Assembly (NCBI GenBank): GCA_030427905.1 | Contig: JAUICL010000006.1 | Span: forward strand, 101,951 to 165,950 | Length of the DNA stretch: 64,000 bases | Source of the DNA: Bacteroidia bacterium | GTDB taxonomy: Bacteria > Bacteroidota > Bacteroidia > Flavobacteriales_D > Cryomorphaceae | Reading direction: 5' to 3' | Shown here: one piece after another, positions 1-11,175 of the stretch | Numbering within the stretch: position 1 is the stretch's first letter | How the letters are laid out: each line of letters begins with the position of its first letter | The notes under the pieces: generated by a model | What the model saw: the letters and a program-made list of their open reading frames with translations, nothing else | The model's database searches: none | Told to the model about the DNA's origin: nothing | Program-made: the position numbers and the translations under genes

Positions 1-2
1 TA

Positions 3-1148
3 AACAACCTCCAGATTCGATCCGCTGTAATGATTTATTATGCTGAATGGTATGAATATGTAGGTAAGTTGAATCTAGCCAGAAAGTACTATGACGAAGC
101 GCAAGTATATTGTAAAGAATCTGGATTCCAAAAAGGGGAGACTTATTGTATTCTTCAGTCTGCTTTGATTGAAGACAATCTGGGCAATAAAAGAAGTATG
201 ATGAAGGGTTTAGCGAGAGCTGAAAGCCTGTCAATAAAGAATAACTATAATGATTACCTCCTGAGCATATATAATCAGTATGTGATGCTCCATGAAAGGG
301 ATACAAAATTTGCGCTTGCTTACGACTATCAAAAGAAACTTACTGATGTAAAACTAGAATTGATGCGATCAGGGAATCGTGAAAAACTGAAAATTCTTGA
401 GCTTCAAAACAAATTGTTCGAGAATACAATTGTAATGCAACGTCTCGAACAAAAGGAGGAATCTAATCGTGCTGCTCTGGTCTTTAGTATTTTCGTTTCA
501 ATTCTAGTCGCTAGTTTGGCTTATCTTGGATTGAAGAATAAAAGGAAAAGGATAGCTATACTTCAGAATACTGAAACCATTGCAAACCTTGAGAAGGCTG
601 CTGTTGAAACTGAGTTAAAGAATACACAATTAAAACAAGAACTATTGAAGGAGAAGGTTCGCTTTGGGAAGGAGCAACTTAGAGTATTTGCTAACCAATT
701 AGTCAAGATTGATGAGTTCTTAGATAGTTTGAAGCTACGGGTTGAAGGGTTGGGGGCGAACGTTGAAAATCAAAGGGTTGTGAATGACTTAAAAATTTCA
801 TTTGCCAAGCTGATTGAAGGCCAGGATAGTATAGCCCAAATAAACTCCTACACTTCTGAATTGAATCAAGAATTCTTCTTTTATGTCAAGAAGAATTTCG
901 AAAGTGTAACCAGGGACGACGAGATTTTATTGGCCTACGTACTTTTAGGTATGGACTCAAAAGAAATAGGAAGGATACTAAATATTACAACAGAAAGTGT
1001 TTATAAAAAGCGATATAGACTTCGAAGAAAGTTGAAATTAGAGAAGGAGACCCTAATCATCGATTTTTATCAGGCTTTTGTTGCCAAGTTAGAAGACGAT
1101 CCGCTGGCGAGCAATGCGGGTTCAAACAATGCCATTCAATCAAACTGA
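3..1148 (+). CDS. TPR-type transmembrane regulator with C-terminal LuxR-like HTH (5' truncated by window edge)
   Basis: The reading frame is open back to the left edge, so the start lies outside the window and the ATG at 30 is probably internal. The visible N-terminal part is helical and resembles tetratricopeptide repeats (for example ARKYYDEAQVYCKE). One membrane segment follows around residues 148-167 counted from the ATG at 30 (ALVFSIFVSILVASLAYLGL), then a Lys/Glu-rich coiled coil. The C-terminus has a LuxR-type helix-turn-helix: SKEIGRILNITTESVYKKRY. This TPR-TM-coiled coil-HTH layout is common in Bacteroidota and is usually annotated as a transcriptional regulator. The target is unknown. 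It converges on the DtxR-type gene, with 25 bases between the stops. Confidence 0.75.
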   Translation, partial: NNLQIRSAVMIYYAEWYEYVGKLNLARKYYDEAQVYCKESGFQKGETYCILQSALIEDNLGNKRSMMKGLARAESLSIKNNYNDYLLSIYNQYVMLHERDTKFALAYDYQKKLTDVKLELMRSGNREKLKILELQNKLFENTIVMQRLEQKEESNRAALVFSIFVSILVASLAYLGLKNKRKRIAILQNTETIANLEKAAVETELKNTQLKQELLKEKVRFGKEQLRVFANQLVKIDEFLDSLKLRVEGLGANVENQRVVNDLKISFAKLIEGQDSIAQINSYTSELNQEFFFYVKKNFESVTRDDEILLAYVLLGMDSKEIGRILNITTESVYKKRYRLRRKLKLEKETLIIDFYQAFVAKLEDDPLASNAGSNNAIQSN

Positions 1149-1173
1149 ATTTGAAAATCGGTTAATCTCTCAC

Positions 1174-1830
1174 TCAAACCCTTTCAACCAACAGCTTTTC
1201 ACATACCTTCTGACTAAGCGTTTCTGAAGGATGCTTGGTATAGCTGATCAGCATGCTATTGTCGAATGGCTCAACAGATTTGATGTCGAGCTGAAGCTGC
1301 AAGGAAATATCACGGCTGTCCAAAAACTCGAGAAATTCCTTCGATGAATGGTCTAGAGCCACCAATCTGACTTGATCGCCAGCACTGCAATCGCTCAGCT
1401 TTTGGTAGTTGTTCTCAACGATGTTTCCATCGGCGTCGGGTATTGGCGATCCATGTGGGTCTACCTTGGGAAAGTCCATCAACTTATCCATCCGATCAAA
1501 AAATGCCTGAGCCTTGATGTGCTCCACCTGCTCCGCAATTTCATGCACTTCTTCCCAGCCAAAACCCATCTTTTCAACCAAGAACATCTCCGTTAGCCTG
1601 TGCTTTCTAATGACCAAGGCGGCTGCTTTTCGCCCTTTATCAGTCAGTTTGAGCGGCTTGTACTTTTCGTATTTCACCCATCCTTCCTGATTCAGGGTTT
1701 TTACCATGCTGTTTACCGTCGGCTTACTCACACCAAGGTGAGCACTCAAATCGGAAAGATTGATCTCTCCATTCCTATTTGCCAGGCTGAATAGGGCTTT
1801 GAGATAGTTTTCTACGGTCGCAGATGCCAT
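1174..1830 (-). CDS. DtxR/MntR-family metal-dependent transcriptional repressor
   Basis: 218 residues, a normal length for a three-domain DtxR-family repressor. A winged HTH occupies about residues 8-65 (LSDLSAHLGVSKPTVNSMVK). A dimerisation and metal-binding domain follows, with RKHRLTEMFL and EVHEIAEQVEHI supplying the His and Glu ligands. The C-terminus looks like a FeoA/SH3-type domain. At the positions of B. subtilis MntR Asp8 and Glu11 this protein has Asn and Lys (VENYLKAL), so metal specificity cannot be read directly. Family members use Mn(II) or Fe(II) as co-repressor. The gene is divergent from a TonB-dependent receptor whose promoter contains a matching palindrome, so that receptor is the likely target. 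Confidence 0.9.
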   Translation of the reverse strand: MASATVENYLKALFSLANRNGEINLSDLSAHLGVSKPTVNSMVKTLNQEGWVKYEKYKPLKLTDKGRKAAALVIRKHRLTEMFLVEKMGFGWEEVHEIAEQVEHIKAQAFFDRMDKLMDFPKVDPHGSPIPDADGNIVENNYQKLSDCSAGDQVRLVALDHSSKEFLEFLDSRDISLQLQLDIKSVEPFDNSMLISYTKHPSETLSQKVCEKLLVERV

Positions 1831-1849
1831 GTTGATCTTATTATGACTG

Positions 1850-1857
1850 CAAAATTA
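1850..1857 (-). promoter_or_regulatory. TAnnTTTG -7 box for the DtxR-type repressor gene
   Basis: On the minus strand this reads TAATTTTG, an exact match to the Bacteroidota -7 consensus. It lies about 20 bases upstream of the repressor ATG. No convincing -33 element is placed. Confidence 0.5.
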
Positions 1858-1877
1858 AAATTTCTATCAAAAACAAT

Positions 1878-1895
1878 TGTTAGACATGGCTAACA
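1878..1895. promoter_or_regulatory. Candidate DtxR-family operator (18-bp palindrome)
   Basis: TGTTAGACATGGCTAACA is an inverted repeat with perfect 6-base arms and a CATG core; 16 of 18 positions are symmetric. It lies between the repressor and the divergent TonB receptor, directly upstream of the receptor's -7 box at 1899. That is where a bound repressor would block RNA polymerase. Length and symmetry fit DtxR-family operators. Binding by this repressor is inferred. Confidence 0.6.
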
Positions 1896-1898
1896 TAT

Positions 1899-1906
1899 TA
1901 CTTTTG
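1899..1906 (+). promoter_or_regulatory. TAnnTTTG -7 box for the TonB-dependent receptor
   Basis: TACTTTTG matches the Bacteroidota -7 consensus exactly. A TTG at 1877-1879 lies 19 bases upstream, suitable as a -33 element and overlapping the palindrome. Transcription would start near 1911, which rules out the open-frame TTG at 1877 as the start codon. Confidence 0.6.
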
Positions 1907-1918
1907 TTGTTAAAACAA

Positions 1919-4324
1919 ATGTCCGGGATAGATATGTGTAGTAAGCTTTTGAATTGTGATTGGATTCTGACTTTGGTTATTATGCTCTGGAGTTTCAGCA
2001 TTGGAGCTCAAACAGCTTCACTGGCTGGAGTAGTTTCTTCTACCGATGGACCATTGGCTTTTGCCACGATTATCTTAAAAGGCACGGAGATGGGTACTCA
2101 CACCGATTGGGAGGGGAAATATTCGCTCGATGAAATACCATCTGGAACCTACGCGATACAGATTTCTTCAATTGGCTTTGTGACGGTTCATGAGATCATT
2201 TCACTTATCAGTGGAGCCAAAGTAGAGAAGGACTATGAATTACATGAAGATGTTTTGAACCTATCGCAAGTGGTGGTGACCGGATCGCGTAATCGCGTGG
2301 AGCGCTACGATTCTCCGGTAATCGTCAATACGGTGAATGCCAAAACTTTTGAAGCGACGCAATCGCTAAACATTGCTGAAGGCTTGAATTTCTCACCTGG
2401 GCTTCGCGTTGAAAACAACTGCCAGAACTGCGGTTTTACCCAGCTCAGAATGAACGGGCTTGATGGAGCGTATTCTCAGGTACTCATCAATAGCCGCCCA
2501 GTGTTTTCGGCTCTAGCGGGTGTGTATGGCCTGGAGATGCTACCGGCCAATATGGTTGATCGGATCGAAGTAGTGCGCGGTGGCGGATCGGTGATGTATG
2601 GAGGAAATGCTATTGCAGGAACGGTCAATATCATTACAAAAGATCCGACCGAAAACACCTTCGACATCGGAGTAAATCAAGGCTTGATAGATGGTCAAGC
2701 ATCCGATAGGACAGTGAGTTTCAATGGTTCAATGGTTTCCGACGACTTCAATAAAGGGGTGACATTCTTTGGGTTTAACAGAAATAGAGATCATTGGGAT
2801 GCAAACGGCGACGGATTTTCGGAAATGGTGGAGCTCCGAAACAATACGTTTGGGTTCGATGCTTTCTACAAGTTTAACGACCGCAACAAGCTGAGTTTGG
2901 GAGCATATTACATCGATGAATTTAGAAGGGGGGGTAATAAATTCGACCTGTTTCCACATCAAACGGATGTCACCGAACAGCTGGAACATGACATTGTAAG
3001 TACCAATCTAACTTACGAGTATTTTAGCAAAAATGACAAGCACAAGTTCACGGTCTACGGCTCACTTCAACACGTTCATCGAACAAGCTATTATGGTGGT
3101 GGTGGCCGCGTTCTTGTCGATGGAGATAGCCTGACTTCGGCCGATGTTTTGGCTATCAATGCCTACGGAAAATCTCGTGATCTCTCTACAGTTAGTGGTG
3201 TCCAGTACAACTACTACATCAACCCCATATTCACGCTCACCGCGGGTTCGGAATACATCTACAACGATGTGATGGATGAAATGCCTGGCTATGGTCGAAT
3301 CATTGACCAGAAGGTGGGCACCTGGGGTACATTCGCCGAATTGGAAATCAAGCCGATTGAGAAACTAACGCTTTTGGTGGGTGGACGCTTCGATCAACTC
3401 GATATCAATGGGCAATACGATCTGGAAGGGGAGAATTTTTCGAATGACGAAAACCTGAATGTCTTTGTGCCCCGGTTTACGGCAATGTATAGTTTGAAAA
3501 AGAATTTGAAGCTACGCGCATCCTTTGCTCAGGGCTATCGCGGTCCACAGGCCTTTGATGAAGATCTACATATCGAAACGGTGGGAGGGGCCGCACGCTT
3601 TATTCGACTCGGTCCTGATCTGGAAGTAGAGCGATCGAATAGTGCTGTTCTCTCGCTCAACTACGACAAGTTTGTAGGCAAGAACCAAATGAATTTTGTG
3701 GTGGAAGGGTTCTATACCCAATTGATCAATCCATTTATTTTTTCCGATCAGGAAGAGCTGCCTAGCGGGGTTGCAGTGATCAATAAGCGAAATGGTGATG
3801 GGGCGACCGTAGCGGGTGTAAACCTTGAAGCCAATATCGCATTCGGAAATGAGTTGGTGCTACAATCTGGAGCCACCTTCCAAACGGCACAATACGATGT
3901 GAAAGAAGAAATCTGGGCACCTGAAGTGCCGAGTGAAGACATTCAGCCTACCACCACAAAAAACCTGCTTCGAACTCCCAATGCCTACGGGTATTTCTCT
4001 CTGGTTTATAGCCCAACGGGCGCGCTAGATATTTCATACTCTGGAGTGGTCACGGGGTCTATGGAAGTCCCACATGTTGTGGATGTTGAATCCGAGCGAA
4101 CCATCATCGAAGAGACGCCAACCTTTTTCGAAAACAACATCAAGCTAGCTTACACTTTCCGCTCTAATTCGCATTACCGAATTGAAATCTTTGGTGGCGT
4201 GCAAAACATCTTCAATAGCTATCAAGACGACTTTGATACCGGCGCCGACCGAGATGCGGGTTATGTTTACGGCCCTATCCGCCCGCGTACCTTTTTTCTT
4301 GGATTGAAGTTTGGGTTGGAGTAG
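1919..4324 (+). CDS. TonB-dependent outer-membrane receptor, probably for a metal or metal chelate
   Basis: 801 residues from the ATG at 1919; ATG 1934 is an alternative, and both keep the signal peptide (ILTLVIMLWSFSIGAQ). Domains in order: carboxypeptidase-regulatory-like fold (about 35-115), plug domain (about 125-240, with DRIEVVRGGGSVMYGGNAI), and a 22-strand-type barrel ending in TFFLGLKFGLE. The plug carries a close cysteine pair, NCQNCGF, seen in some Bacteroidota receptors. The protein would import a ligand across the outer membrane with TonB-ExbBD energy. Divergence from a DtxR-type repressor and the palindrome in its promoter suggest regulation by iron or manganese. The ligand cannot be assigned from sequence alone. 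Confidence 0.9.
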   Translation: MSGIDMCSKLLNCDWILTLVIMLWSFSIGAQTASLAGVVSSTDGPLAFATIILKGTEMGTHTDWEGKYSLDEIPSGTYAIQISSIGFVTVHEIISLISGAKVEKDYELHEDVLNLSQVVVTGSRNRVERYDSPVIVNTVNAKTFEATQSLNIAEGLNFSPGLRVENNCQNCGFTQLRMNGLDGAYSQVLINSRPVFSALAGVYGLEMLPANMVDRIEVVRGGGSVMYGGNAIAGTVNIITKDPTENTFDIGVNQGLIDGQASDRTVSFNGSMVSDDFNKGVTFFGFNRNRDHWDANGDGFSEMVELRNNTFGFDAFYKFNDRNKLSLGAYYIDEFRRGGNKFDLFPHQTDVTEQLEHDIVSTNLTYEYFSKNDKHKFTVYGSLQHVHRTSYYGGGGRVLVDGDSLTSADVLAINAYGKSRDLSTVSGVQYNYYINPIFTLTAGSEYIYNDVMDEMPGYGRIIDQKVGTWGTFAELEIKPIEKLTLLVGGRFDQLDINGQYDLEGENFSNDENLNVFVPRFTAMYSLKKNLKLRASFAQGYRGPQAFDEDLHIETVGGAARFIRLGPDLEVERSNSAVLSLNYDKFVGKNQMNFVVEGFYTQLINPFIFSDQEELPSGVAVINKRNGDGATVAGVNLEANIAFGNELVLQSGATFQTAQYDVKEEIWAPEVPSEDIQPTTTKNLLRTPNAYGYFSLVYSPTGALDISYSGVVTGSMEVPHVVDVESERTIIEETPTFFENNIKLAYTFRSNSHYRIEIFGGVQNIFNSYQDDFDTGADRDAGYVYGPIRPRTFFLGLKFGLE

Positions 4325-4704
4325 AGTTTGCCGCGGGGTTCATTTTCCTCAGAGCAATTGAGAACTCGTGAAGCTCCTTTAGCCAAGAGTTCAAACTACT
4401 TGCCATAGTTCGATTAGTCTTGATCCTGTCAAAGTTCATGGTTTCACAATTTTTTGCATATTTGAAAAGGTCGGAGCAGAAGTCTGTAGGGTAGAGCGAT
4501 CAAAATTCAGTTTTAATAAAGGCAGTAGACAACCGTTATGTATTTTGCGCAAATGGCGAAATGATGTGGTTCCTATTGAGTTAAGTACTTCCCATTGCTG
4601 ATGTGAAGTCATAAAAGCGGTTTCATTGTGGAGTCTAGCAACCACGCGTTAAAAACAGGGTGTATCCGAAAAACCAAACGAGTAGGAAATCAAATTAAAA
4701 ACTA
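4325..4704. other. Intergenic, no feature recognised
   Basis: 380 bases between the receptor and the DUF805 gene. A 69-codon minus-strand frame (4436-4645) has no recognisable family, signal peptide or promoter and is not called. No terminator hairpin or RNA gene was recognised. Confidence 0.4.
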
Positions 4705-5082
4705 ATGAATTGGTATAAAAAAGTAGTATTTCAGCACTACGCAGATTTTAATGGTAGAGCCAGAAGAAAAGAGTACTGGATGTTCGTATTGTTCAATATG
4801 ATTTTCGCTATTGCAGCATTAGTCTTGGACAATATCCTAGGAATTGCCATGGAAGGTAATGGTGGCCCGATCTATTTCCTTTACGCTCTTGCGGTTCTGA
4901 TCCCTGGACTGGCTGCCGCTGTGCGTCGTCTTCACGATATAGGAAAAAGTGGTTGGATGATTCTGATTGGATTAATTCCCCTTATTGGTGGGATTTGGCT
5001 AATCGTACTTTTGGCTACAGATAGTAACCCTGGAGACAATGAGTACGGGCCAAATCCAAAAGCAAATGAAGGCTTTGTTTGA
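4705..5082 (+). CDS. DUF805 family inner-membrane protein
   Basis: 125 residues. The signature start is HYADFNGRARRKEYWMFVLF, followed by RRLHDIGKSGWMILIGLIP and an Asp/Pro/Gly-rich tail (TDSNPGDNEYGPNP). These are the hallmarks of DUF805 (YhaH/YhaI type) proteins. Three to four hydrophobic segments are visible. The biochemical function of the family is not established. The gene appears monocistronic. Confidence 0.92.
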   Translation: MNWYKKVVFQHYADFNGRARRKEYWMFVLFNMIFAIAALVLDNILGIAMEGNGGPIYFLYALAVLIPGLAAAVRRLHDIGKSGWMILIGLIPLIGGIWLIVLLATDSNPGDNEYGPNPKANEGFV

Positions 5083-5229
5083 TTAATAAGTAGTCTTCGG
5101 AGCGACTGGCCATTATAGGTCAGTTTTGTTCTGGGTGATAACTGAACAACCGGAAGCTTGTCTATGCTAATGCTGTATGGTTTGCATTTAATAAATAGCA
5201 AGCTCCGCTGGCCACGTCTTATGCACCGA

Positions 5230-5266
5230 ATCAGCCTTTGGCTGGGCAGGAGTGCGCCCTGCGCAC
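5230..5266. repeat. Two small GC-rich hairpins upstream of the protease gene
   Basis: CAGCC-TTT-GGCTG (about 5230-5242) and GTGCGC-CCT-GCGCAC (about 5252-5266) are adjacent perfect short hairpins in the gap 5083-5341. Neither has a T-tract. They may be remnants of a dispersed palindromic repeat. Function unknown. Confidence 0.3.
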
Positions 5267-5341
5267 ATATCTAAACCTATGCTCAGATTCAAGTTCCAGT
5301 ACAAAAGAAAATTAAGACCCCAAAAACATTAAATTCGGAGC

Positions 5342-6541
5342 ATGACTCGCAACCGAATATTCTTTCTATTTCTTCTGATTTCTTTGACTTCTTGTATGGG
5401 CTCAAAAGTCTATCGGATTATGACCGCAGGAGAATCGCAAAAGGAGCCCTTTCACGTCACCATACCGTTTGAGTACAAAGCGGGACTTCCATTTGTTCAG
5501 GTTACCGTAAACGGGGTGAAGGGAAATTTTCTCTTTGATACGGGAGCGCCAAACGTAATCTCTGAAGAATTGGCAGAAAAACTGGGGGTGAAATCCTTGG
5601 CGGAAGCAAAAGTAAACGACTCTGGTGGAAATAGCACGCGTGGAAATGCCAACGTAAAGCTAGATAACGTAGAGATAGGTGGGGTGCACTTTTACAACAC
5701 GGGAGCCATTGTTCAGAACCTTTCTGGTTCGGATATTTTCAAATGCTTGAAATTTGATGGAGTTATAGGTGCCAACCTGATGAGAACGGCCTTTTGGAAG
5801 ATTGATTACCAGAATGGCGAAATCAGCATAGCATCTGATCTGAATCTACTGGATAGTCTCGATGGATACACCACGTTGACCTTTAAGCAAAAGTTCACTG
5901 GTACTCCTGAGATTTCAATTCAAGTTAATGGTCAGACTATTTCCGATTTGACCTTCGACACCGGATCAAATGGACACATTTCCATGCCGCTTTCAAAAAT
6001 GAGCGACTTCGGCGACCAATTGGAATCGACCTACTCAATTGGCGCGACGAGCTACGGGGTGGGCGGAAGGACCCAATCTGACACTACATATTATGTGATG
6101 ACAGATAGCATCACTTTTGGTGAAGAGTTTTTTGAAAGAAAGATTGTTGAGTTTGAAGCGCATGCCGACAATATTGGTAATGAATTTCTCCAAAACTTCG
6201 ATGTCATCATGGATTGGCAAAGCAAGCAATTCTACCTTAAGAAACGCAAAGAATACGATCATGAGCGAATTGAAAGCATAGGGCTTGGGGTGAACTTACA
6301 AAGTGGAAAAGTGTTTGTGGGCTATATCTACAAAGGGTCTGATGCGGATGGGAAACTGCAGTTAGATGATGAAATACTTCGTTTAGGGGATAATGTTTTT
6401 GAAGATGTGAGCCCTGAAACGATCTGTCAACTACTCATCGATCGAGATTTGGTAGTCGAAGATCAAAACCAAGTTGAGATAGAAATCAAAAGAAATGGGG
6501 AGCGAATCACTTTTCAACTCGATAAAAAGAAACTCTTGTGA
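5342..6541 (+). CDS. Retropepsin-like aspartyl protease with PDZ domain, lipoprotein
   Basis: 399 residues. A lipoprotein signal (FLLISLTSCMGS, lipid Cys about 18) places it in the periplasm or outer membrane. Two aspartyl protease half-sites are present: FLFDTGAPNVIS (about residues 62-73) and LTFDTGSNGHIS (about 200-212). A single chain with two DTG motifs could form a pseudo-dimeric active site. The C-terminal 90 residues resemble a PDZ domain (GYIYKGSDADGKLQLDDEIL). This layout is widespread in Bacteroidota and is annotated as aspartyl protease family. The substrate is unknown. Confidence 0.88.
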   Translation: MTRNRIFFLFLLISLTSCMGSKVYRIMTAGESQKEPFHVTIPFEYKAGLPFVQVTVNGVKGNFLFDTGAPNVISEELAEKLGVKSLAEAKVNDSGGNSTRGNANVKLDNVEIGGVHFYNTGAIVQNLSGSDIFKCLKFDGVIGANLMRTAFWKIDYQNGEISIASDLNLLDSLDGYTTLTFKQKFTGTPEISIQVNGQTISDLTFDTGSNGHISMPLSKMSDFGDQLESTYSIGATSYGVGGRTQSDTTYYVMTDSITFGEEFFERKIVEFEAHADNIGNEFLQNFDVIMDWQSKQFYLKKRKEYDHERIESIGLGVNLQSGKVFVGYIYKGSDADGKLQLDDEILRLGDNVFEDVSPETICQLLIDRDLVVEDQNQVEIEIKRNGERITFQLDKKKLL

Positions 6542-6595
6542 CAAGATGAGATTATCCCGTTCTTGCACTACCGACCAACGAAAAGTAGAATTGCC

Positions 6596-6937
6596 ATGTC
6601 AGATGAAATGAAGCCCTGCCCGGCGTGTAAATCTCCCTACGGATATGCTATGGGAGACGATCTTTATGCTTGTCCCGAATGCGGACATGAGTGGAATCCG
6701 AGCGAAGTGGAAGCCGATTCGGGGAATAAAGTGCTCGACTCTAACGGGAATGAACTGAAGGATGGAGACTCTGTGGTAGTGATCAAAAACCTACCGGTAA
6801 AGGGCGCTCCCAAACCGATTAAAGCGGGTACCAAAGTGAAAAACATCCGCCTAACAGATGGCGATCACAATATTGCCTGCAAAATAGATGGGTTTGGTGC
6901 GATGGGGCTGAAGTCGGAGTTTGTCAAAAAGGCCTGA
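6596..6937 (+). CDS. phnA: PhnA/YjdM-type zinc ribbon protein
   Basis: 113 residues from ATG 6596; the frame extends to a TTG at 6563, but the conserved family start is [17 protein letters not shown]. The N-terminus is a zinc ribbon (CPAC and CPECGHEW). The C-terminal half matches the conserved family domain ([20 protein letters not shown]). The family name comes from a historical link with phosphonate metabolism. E. coli PhnA (YjdM) is not a phosphonoacetate hydrolase and its role is unclear. No phn genes are nearby, so a phosphonate role is not supported here. Confidence 0.9.
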   Translation: MSDEMKPCPACKSPYGYAMGDDLYACPECGHEWNPSEVEADSGNKVLDSNGNELKDGDSVVVIKNLPVKGAPKPIKAGTKVKNIRLTDGDHNIACKIDGFGAMGLKSEFVKKA

Positions 6938-6967
6938 CCCTTTTTACCAGACGAATGCGGTAAATCT

Positions 6968-7855
6968 ATGATCTCAATCTGCATCCCCGTATACAATTTT
7001 GATGTCGGCGAATTAGTCGAAGGACTTTCTGCCGCTTGCAGCAAAGTACCCGAAGAGACTGAGATCATCTTGATCGACGACGCGTCGGATGATGCATTCC
7101 AAAAGATCAACAGCCAACTAGCCGATCGTACGACGTATATCCAGCTCGATGAAAATATCGGGCGTGCAGCGATCCGAAATAGGTTTTTAGGTCATGCTCA
7201 GCACGACTACCTTCTCTTTCTGGATTGTGATTCCAAACTAGTCTCTGATCAGTTCCTTCGGAAATACATCGATGCTGTGGGTGCTTATCCCAATAAACTC
7301 ATCTGTGGTGGGCGGATTTACCCAGAATCCCTACCCGACAAGGATCATATGCTTAGCTGGAAATACGGTAGAGCCCGTGAGTCGCGCACTGCGGCTCAGC
7401 GATCCGCCAATCCCAACGCTTCGTTTATGACCAACAACTTTCTGATTCCTAGATCCATTTTTAGTGATATTCGTTTTGATGAAACCATTAAGACGTATGG
7501 GCATGAAGACACTCTCTTCGGTTTTGAGTTGAAGAAGAAAGGGGTGGAGATAGCTCATATCGCTAACCCCGTTTTGAACGGCGATATAGAGACCAATGCC
7601 GAGTATCTCCGAAAGACTGAAGAAGCGATCAAAAACTTGCGCTACCTCATGGAAGCAACCGAGCGTGATCCACAGCTTATCAGCGATGTCAGCCTGCTTC
7701 GGGTCTACTATTCATCTGCCTTCGTTCGGGTGTTTACGGGATTATTGTTTCCAATTTTAAAGAACCGAATCAGGCAGAATTTCCTCGCGGGAAAAGTGAA
7801 TCTGAGAGCTTTCGATTTCTACAAACTCGGCATACTTCATCAGTCATTGGCTTAG
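6968..7855 (+). CDS. Family 2 glycosyltransferase
   Basis: 295 residues. The GT-A fold start is clear: MISICIPVYNFDVGELVEGL, then ILIDDASDD (nucleotide-binding Asp pair) and YLLFLDCDSK (DxD-like metal site). ETIKTYGHEDTLFGFELKKK fits the acceptor and catalytic region of GT2 enzymes. No membrane segment is obvious, so it is probably cytoplasmic or peripheral. It would transfer an activated sugar to a surface glycan or lipid. No other glycan genes are adjacent, so the product cannot be named. Confidence 0.88.
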   Translation: MISICIPVYNFDVGELVEGLSAACSKVPEETEIILIDDASDDAFQKINSQLADRTTYIQLDENIGRAAIRNRFLGHAQHDYLLFLDCDSKLVSDQFLRKYIDAVGAYPNKLICGGRIYPESLPDKDHMLSWKYGRARESRTAAQRSANPNASFMTNNFLIPRSIFSDIRFDETIKTYGHEDTLFGFELKKKGVEIAHIANPVLNGDIETNAEYLRKTEEAIKNLRYLMEATERDPQLISDVSLLRVYYSSAFVRVFTGLLFPILKNRIRQNFLAGKVNLRAFDFYKLGILHQSLA

Positions 7856-7868
7856 ATTACCAAATAAA

Positions 7869-7894
7869 AAAAGGCGACCAATTGGCCGCCTTTT
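7869..7894. terminator. Bidirectional terminator between GT2 gene and katG
   Basis: AAAAGGCG and CGCCTTTT form the stem around an inner CCAATTGG palindrome. A/T tracts on both sides suit both convergent genes. Confidence 0.8.
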
Positions 7895-7912
7895 CAATAT
7901 TGATTCTTGCGA

Positions 7913-10476
<2,564 letters not shown>

Positions 10477-10905
10477 ATGAAGAAGCAATTCCAAATTTTA
10501 GCTTATTTAATAACTCGTCTTGCGATAAGGGCAAATCCTAGAATTAAGATTCAATATCTTGGAGATAGCATAGGATTCGGTTTTGTCCTGATAAATTCAT
10601 GGGTAAGCATTTGTATCAGTGAGTTAATAATTGAAACGGTTTACCCAAAATTCTCTGACCAATTTACCTTCGGACGTATACCATTTCCGATTGTTCTGAT
10701 TTACCTTCTTCTTATGATCATAGAATACTTCATCTTTTTCTCTAAAGATCAGTGGAGAGAATTTATTCCAAAAATGGAGCAGATGGATAGGGAAACACGA
10801 AGAAAACTCAGCTGGCGTGTAATAGGATTTTTAAGCATTGCAATTCCTTTGTCGATTATACTACTTGTCATTAAGAATCCGATATTGGTAACTTGGACGG
10901 AGTAG
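10477..10905 (+). CDS. Hypothetical membrane protein
   Basis: 142 residues, no family recognised. Three hydrophobic segments are visible: about 30-54 (GFGFVLINSWVSICISELII), 68-88 (IPFPIVLIYLLLMIIEYFIF) and 113-134 (WRVIGFLSIAIPLSIILLVI). A charged stretch rich in Lys, Arg and Glu lies between the second and third. The start follows a TAG-rich AT segment without a clear ribosome site. The gene appears monocistronic. Confidence 0.6.
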   Translation: MKKQFQILAYLITRLAIRANPRIKIQYLGDSIGFGFVLINSWVSICISELIIETVYPKFSDQFTFGRIPFPIVLIYLLLMIIEYFIFFSKDQWREFIPKMEQMDRETRRKLSWRVIGFLSIAIPLSIILLVIKNPILVTWTE

Positions 10906-10969
10906 ATGGCAGATCATTAAATGAGAATTAATGGATCAAAAAGTTAAGATGAAATCAATAATGTTCCCG

Positions 10970-10996
10970 TTCCGCTGCACATGGAATGCTGCGGAA
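10970..10996. repeat. Small hairpin in the gap before ppsA
   Basis: TTCCGC and GCGGAA are perfect inverted arms about 15 bases apart, with an inner TGCA/TGCT near-match. It has no following T-tract, so terminator function for the upstream gene is doubtful. Confidence 0.3.
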
Positions 10997-11108
10997 TTAA
11001 AAAGGCTCTAGTTAGCGGTATTTGTGTCGATACGACACTCATATAATACAGCTAGATGTCGATTACATGTTGAAAACTAAATGGTTGTGGCGCCTAACGA
11101 ATTCCTGT

Positions 11109-11128
11109 TCCCTTAATTTTGTAAGGGA
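11109..11128. promoter_or_regulatory. Palindrome enclosing the ppsA -7 box
   Basis: TCCCTTA and TAAGGGA are perfect 7-base arms around a 6-base centre. The palindrome encloses TAATTTTG at 11114-11121, an exact TAnnTTTG match. The ATG of ppsA lies 48 bases further on. Any protein bound here would cover the promoter. The cognate regulator is unknown. Confidence 0.5.
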
Positions 11129-11175
11129 CTTTGTCACATTGTTCTTTTCAATTTAACCAAATTCTTACGATTCAA

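Noticed and set aside
1877..1918. TTG at 1877 as the start of the TonB receptor
   Set aside because: It lies in the putative operator and upstream of the -7 box, so it would not be transcribed from that promoter; ATG 1919 or 1934 also gives a normal signal peptide.
4436..4645. 69-codon minus-strand frame between the receptor and DUF805 gene
   Set aside because: No family, no signal, no promoter and no ribosome site.
6596..6937. Phosphonate-degradation role for the PhnA-type gene
   Set aside because: No phn genes are nearby, and the family name is a historical misassignment.
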